Of a stretch of 64,000 nt of DNA, positions 60,102 to 64,000 are shown one piece after another (within the stretch, counting starts at the first letter, position 1; every line of letters starts with the position of its first letter). A program made the position numbers and the translations under genes. The notes under the pieces are model-generated. The model worked only from the letters and a program-made list of their open reading frames with translations. It ran no database searches and had not been told where the DNA came from. Source of the stretch: Phanerodontia chrysosporium (lineage: Eukaryota > Basidiomycota > Agaricomycetes > Polyporales > Phanerochaetaceae); contig MJGA01000007.1 in assembly GCA_001910725.1 (NCBI GenBank), positions 1,054,001 through 1,118,000 of the forward strand, written 5' to 3'.

Positions 60102-61227
60102 ACACCGCCGCTTGGAACGTTTCCGCCGCCTTGGGGGACTGTATTGTACATGTGTACTGTTTGTATTGTAGTTGACACCGCCCTAGAATCTGTTTATCAA
60201 GGAAGTCTCCCGGCGCCCACCCAGGGAGCTTGCCAGGGCCAGGGATCGACATTACTGCGCCCGTGTGGCGTGGCGCAGGTGCTTGTCCTTGATAGATGAA
60301 GTACGCGGTCCTGACCACGACTCTGGGAGACCGCACGTACCCGTAATTTTTGCCACAGGGGATCTGTCCTCGGCGGGACGCTTTACGACAAAATTTGCAA
60401 TCGCGCGGAGGAGGAGAGACGCTGCGCAGGGCGACCTGCATTTGTCTCCCGCCGTCGTCAGGCGACGGATGTGCGTCATCGTCGACTGTCGGGTCGCAAC
60501 CCCTGCATGTGTACGAGCCACCCTCGGAGATCTTAGGATCTGCCTGAAGTACAAGGGGAAGGACGTCCATCCAACGCAGCCGGCCCTGGGCGCTTGAGCG
60601 CCGAGGAGTCCTGCTCTGTTGCCATCGCCCAGCGGCTTGCAACGCCCTTCGCCTCCGCCGAATCTGCGTCGAATTCTCCGTCCTGTTCGTGCCTTTGTGG
60701 TGGCCTGTATAACCATCAGAAATCGAAGAATGCGTGGGAGCCTTCGTCCAGGGCATTTCCAATCGTTCGGATGATGCTCCTCGCCACGATCTCGCCACAA
60801 AGCCTCTGGCGGATCGCCAGCAAACCCGCAACGTCGTCCGCATGTCCACGGGAGACACCCGCCGCGGTATTCTTGCGCTCCGTTTCGATGCCAATTCAAT
60901 CAATCTCGGGCCTTTAGGTATTACCAGCCACCCGAGTAACCAGGCAGGCTTGTGCCTCCCGGAGCTCCTTGTACCCCTCTAGGTAATGGCACACTGCATC
61001 GGCCGCGGTGGCACGATGCACCCGTGGATATAGTCTCATCAGGGCCTGATCTGATCATCCGCCGACTTTCGCAGACTATCCGTCTGCCATCCCACCGCAC
61101 TTCTCTTAATACGCCTCTCCCGGAGGAACGGGCCTTTACGGCTCCGCAATCTCCTCGCAAACACCTCCTCCGACGCTCTCTACCAAATTTCTGTACGACT
61201 TCCACACTCTGCTTGCTGCAGAGGATA
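60102..61227. other. Intergenic; one doubtful minus-strand frame
   Basis: A minus-strand frame of 292 codons (60903 to 60025) overlaps the end of the kinase gene. It includes Cys pairs (YTCRGCDPT, DCKFCRKASRRGQIPC) but resembles no family I know, and forward frames over the same bases are also open, as expected in GC-rich DNA. I treat it as unsupported. The rest holds the promoter of the adenylate-forming reductase. Confidence 0.3.
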
Positions 61228-64000
61228 ATGTTTCCCGCTCCGCACGACAGTCTCCGTCTTCCGCCCCTTCCACGCACTCAGGCCCTTGCCTCGACGACAT
61301 TTACACCCCCGCCACTCGACGGGTCGCTCAACGTATTTGAGCTTTACGACTGGCACTGCAAACACTCTCCGGAGCACCCGCTGTTCATTTACTCCGACGA
61401 TGATGGGTCGAACACGACGATTTATTGGCCCGACGCGTGCATGGCCGTTCACCGCGCAGGGCGCCTGGCCATGAACATCACGCAAGAGAACCCACCTCCT
61501 GCGTCCACAGGACGGCCCGTCTTGCGATCCTCGCGGGAAACGGTGCGTTGCATTCTGTATCGCGGGCACACCTCCATTGACATCACTCCGCAGAATCAAT
61601 TACGTATTTTACGCTAATGGCGGGCATCTGCCGCGCGGGGTTCGTCGCGTTCCCTGTCTCGCCGCGCAACTCGCCCGAGGCGATCGCGCACCTCCTGGCG
61701 GAGACGGGCGCCACGTACGTCTTTGTGAGCGCGGAGGACGCGCTGCAGAGGCTCTGGGCCGCCGCGGCGCGTCTGCTCGCGACACGGGGCGCGGTGGTGC
61801 CGCGCGCGCACGACGTGCCGGCGTTCCGCGAGCTGTACCCCGCCGCGCGCGACCCAGACTTCGCGTTCCTGCCTGTTCGTATACGCGCTGGGACGACGTC
61901 GCGATCGTCCTGCACTCCTCAGGTGCGTCCGCGTACGTACGTGTGCGCGAGCGCGCGCGGTGCGGATGGGGCTGACAGCTGCCCTTGTCGCCAGGCTCGA
62001 CCGCGTTCCCGAAGCCGATCCGCTGGACACACGAGCGGTACCTGCTTGGGTGCCTTGCGCCTTGTACGTACTACTCACCCGCCGCTAGGACCGCTGTGGA
62101 GCTGACTTTATGCTCGCGCAGGGTTCGGCGAACGTGACCTGACGGGACAGCGCCTCGCGTTCCACTCGATGCCGATGTTCCATGGTCTGGGCATGATGCA
62201 GATTGGCTGGACGGTAAGGAGCTAAAGAAGCCTAGTCTAAATTTTAGACTGCATACTGAGCGTCTGCTGCCACAGGCGACAAGCGGCCTCGTGCTTACGG
62301 TGTTCAAACCACAGGTGCCGCCGATGGTGCCTACTGCGGAAAGTGTTATGCGGGGTGCGATCGCTACCAAAAGCGACTTCATTTTCTGCGTTCCGAGCTT
62401 TATCGAGGTGCGCTAGGCCCGTCTTTACACTTCTCCGTGCTTATTCATGATGCAGGAGTGGGCGACGAACCTAGAACACGTGCGTCACCTGCAGAGTGTC
62501 CAGGGAATTGTAAATTGCCTCGCGAAAAGTCTGAGATTGGCAAATTGACCTACTGCTAGATTTATGGGGGTGGTCCGCTCACGCAGAGCATCGGCGACGA
62601 GCTCGTACGGCAGGGCGTCTCCATTTTTCCGATATATGGCATGTGAGTACCTCGTTTGTCTGGTCTATGGCTTGGCATCATGCTGACAATTCGCCAAAGC
62701 TCAGAGACGGGTATCAACAATGTTTCCTTTCCTAGTGCGTTTCAGCCAGTTCTTCTCACCTTCAGGTGTACTCAAGCGGGATGCAGAGATCGCGGAGAAG
62801 GACTGGCAATATTTTCCGATTGCCAAGAACATAAAGGCTCATTTTGAGCCGGACGGTGATGGTCATTATGAATTCATCGCTGTAGTGAGTCTCATCGGCG
62901 ACGTGGTTAACTCTGTACTCACCCGCAAGTGTAGTCCTCTACGTTCCAAAAGCCTTGCGTGGAGAACACCGAAGTAGAAGGTGTACCAGCCTATGCGACG
63001 AACGACCTTCTTACTCCACATCCTACGAAACCGGGATACTGGAAGATCTACGGCGGAAAGACGACCAGATCATGCACAGCACCGGGAGAAGGTAGCTAAT
63101 CTTGCATTGAAAGTCGCTGATACACCGTTGATCAGGAAACGTACTGTAGACGAATCCGGGACCGTTGGAAAAGCTCCTATGCACGGACCCACATGTGCAG
63201 GCTGCCGTCATGTTCGGGCGCGGCAAATTCAATGCTGGCGTCCTGATAGACCCTCGACCACCGTACAGATTCATCCCGCAGACGTAGACAAGCTTGTGGA
63301 ATTTCGTCAGTTAATCTGGTATGTTGGATTTCTGTTCTTACCACGGCTGTACTCATGCACGCATTCCCGTAGGCCTACCGTAGAGGCAGCCAATAGAATT
63401 GCGCCGCAGCACTCTAGGATATTCAAGGAGGTTCGCTTCATGTCAGGCATATGCATGATTCCAATGGCTCATGATTTCTGCGATGGAAAGATGATCATTG
63501 TCTCGTCGCCGCACAAGCCGTTCACTTATACCGCTAAGAACACTGCGAGGCGCCAAGCCATCCTGAACGACTATGAACCGGAGATTGAGGCGCTGTACAA
63601 GGCTGTTGACGAGACGTCGCAACCGGAGTTGGAGGCCCCACAGTCATGGGACCTCGAAGGCACGACGGAGTACGTGCGGACCGTGGTGCATAAAGTCATG
63701 AGCTTCTCCGTCGACGATGACGACGATATCTTCCGAAAGGGATGCGACAGGTGCGCAAGCAGCTTGCTTCCAGGTCTACATCAACTGACAGTGAGATGGT
63801 ATAGTCTTCAGGCAACGTGGATCCGCAACTCATTATTGCACGCGCTTCGTACGACCGCAAAAGCATGTATCCGGCACGTCTCGAGCAACTTTGTGTACCA
63901 ACACCCAAGCGTGTCGGCCCTCGCTTCCGAGCTCCTACGGCTTGCTCACCCGGAATCGCCATCTGCTGGCCTGATGTCAATGTCGGAGCGATGCTAAGCC
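61228..64000 (+). CDS. Adenylate-forming reductase (NRPS-like A-T-reductase), partial at window edge
   Basis: Activates a carboxylic acid, tethers it to a carrier domain and, in full-length enzymes, reduces it. The adenylation domain starts at 61228: NVFELYDWHCKHSPEHPLFI, SITYFTLMAGICRAGFVAFP, GSTAFPKPIRWTHERYL (core A3), FHSMPMFHGLGMMQIGW, IYGGGPLTQSIGDELV, SSETGINN, YWKIYGRKDDQIMHSTGE (core A7/A8) and SSPHKPFTYTAKNTARRQAI. The carrier domain reads FRKGCD(S)LQATWIRNSLL; its phosphopantetheine Ser codon is split by an intron (63751-63804). SNFVYQHPSVSALASEL follows. Missing bases are likely near 61521 and 61888. One near 63990 turns SERMLS into an early stop, so the reductase domain probably continues beyond 64000. 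Confidence 0.85.

Noticed and set aside
60025..60903. A 292-codon minus-strand frame with Cys pairs
   Set aside because: It overlaps the kinase 3' end, matches no family I know and has equally open forward frames, so it was not called as a gene.

Overview
The window is 64 kb of nuclear DNA from a filamentous basidiomycete, most likely a wood-decay agaricomycete (Polyporales-like). Genes are dense, about 56% GC, and split by many introns of 45-65 nt with gt..ag ends. Lineage markers include a FunK1 fungal kinase, a Ste50-type adaptor with C-terminal SH3 domains (basidiomycete Ubc2 arrangement), an alcohol-oxidase-type GMC oxidoreductase, an adenylate-forming reductase, and a chromodomain protein with a helical domain related to DNA-base hypermodification enzymes.

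0-17.5 kb: partial small membrane protein (-); Nup153-like nucleoporin with four RanBP2 zinc fingers (-) divergent from the complex I 21-kDa subunit (+); tandem alpha/beta hydrolases (+,+); methionine-R-sulfoxide reductase (+); tropomyosin (-) divergent from a DUF2408/UPF0662 protein (+); ATP synthase alpha (-) divergent from mitochondrial ribosomal protein bL21m (+).

17.5-33 kb: Prp40 splicing factor (-); an uncharacterised protein with acidic-phenylalanine motifs (+); FHIT-type HIT hydrolase (-); a 274-bp AT-rich inverted-repeat element; F-box-like protein (+); NmrA-like protein with a GC-AG intron (-); Noc4 ribosome-biogenesis factor (-); a decayed F-box-like fragment.

33-49.6 kb: FunK1 kinase (+); Ste50/Ubc2 adaptor (+); chromodomain protein with HMUDK-type helical domain (-); J-domain protein (+); OHCU decarboxylase of urate breakdown (-); a divergent phosphocholine cytidylyltransferase-like protein lacking the first His of HxGH (+); F-box-like protein (+); Zap1-type zinc regulator (-).

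49.6-64 kb: two tandem secreted M20 carboxypeptidases (+,+) divergent from Zap1; alcohol-oxidase-like GMC enzyme (+); CDK7/Kin28 kinase of TFIIH (+); the A-T part of an adenylate-forming reductase running off the right edge (+).

A window-wide oddity: about 19 places where a conserved protein is recovered only if a single missing base is assumed, mostly in a G or C run, while about 15 other genes read through cleanly. This looks more like residual deletion errors in a long-read assembly than pseudogenes. Gene models below give the splice structure I could reconstruct and flag each break. The strongest biological lead is the chromodomain/HMUDK-type gene at 40.9-42.4 kb.
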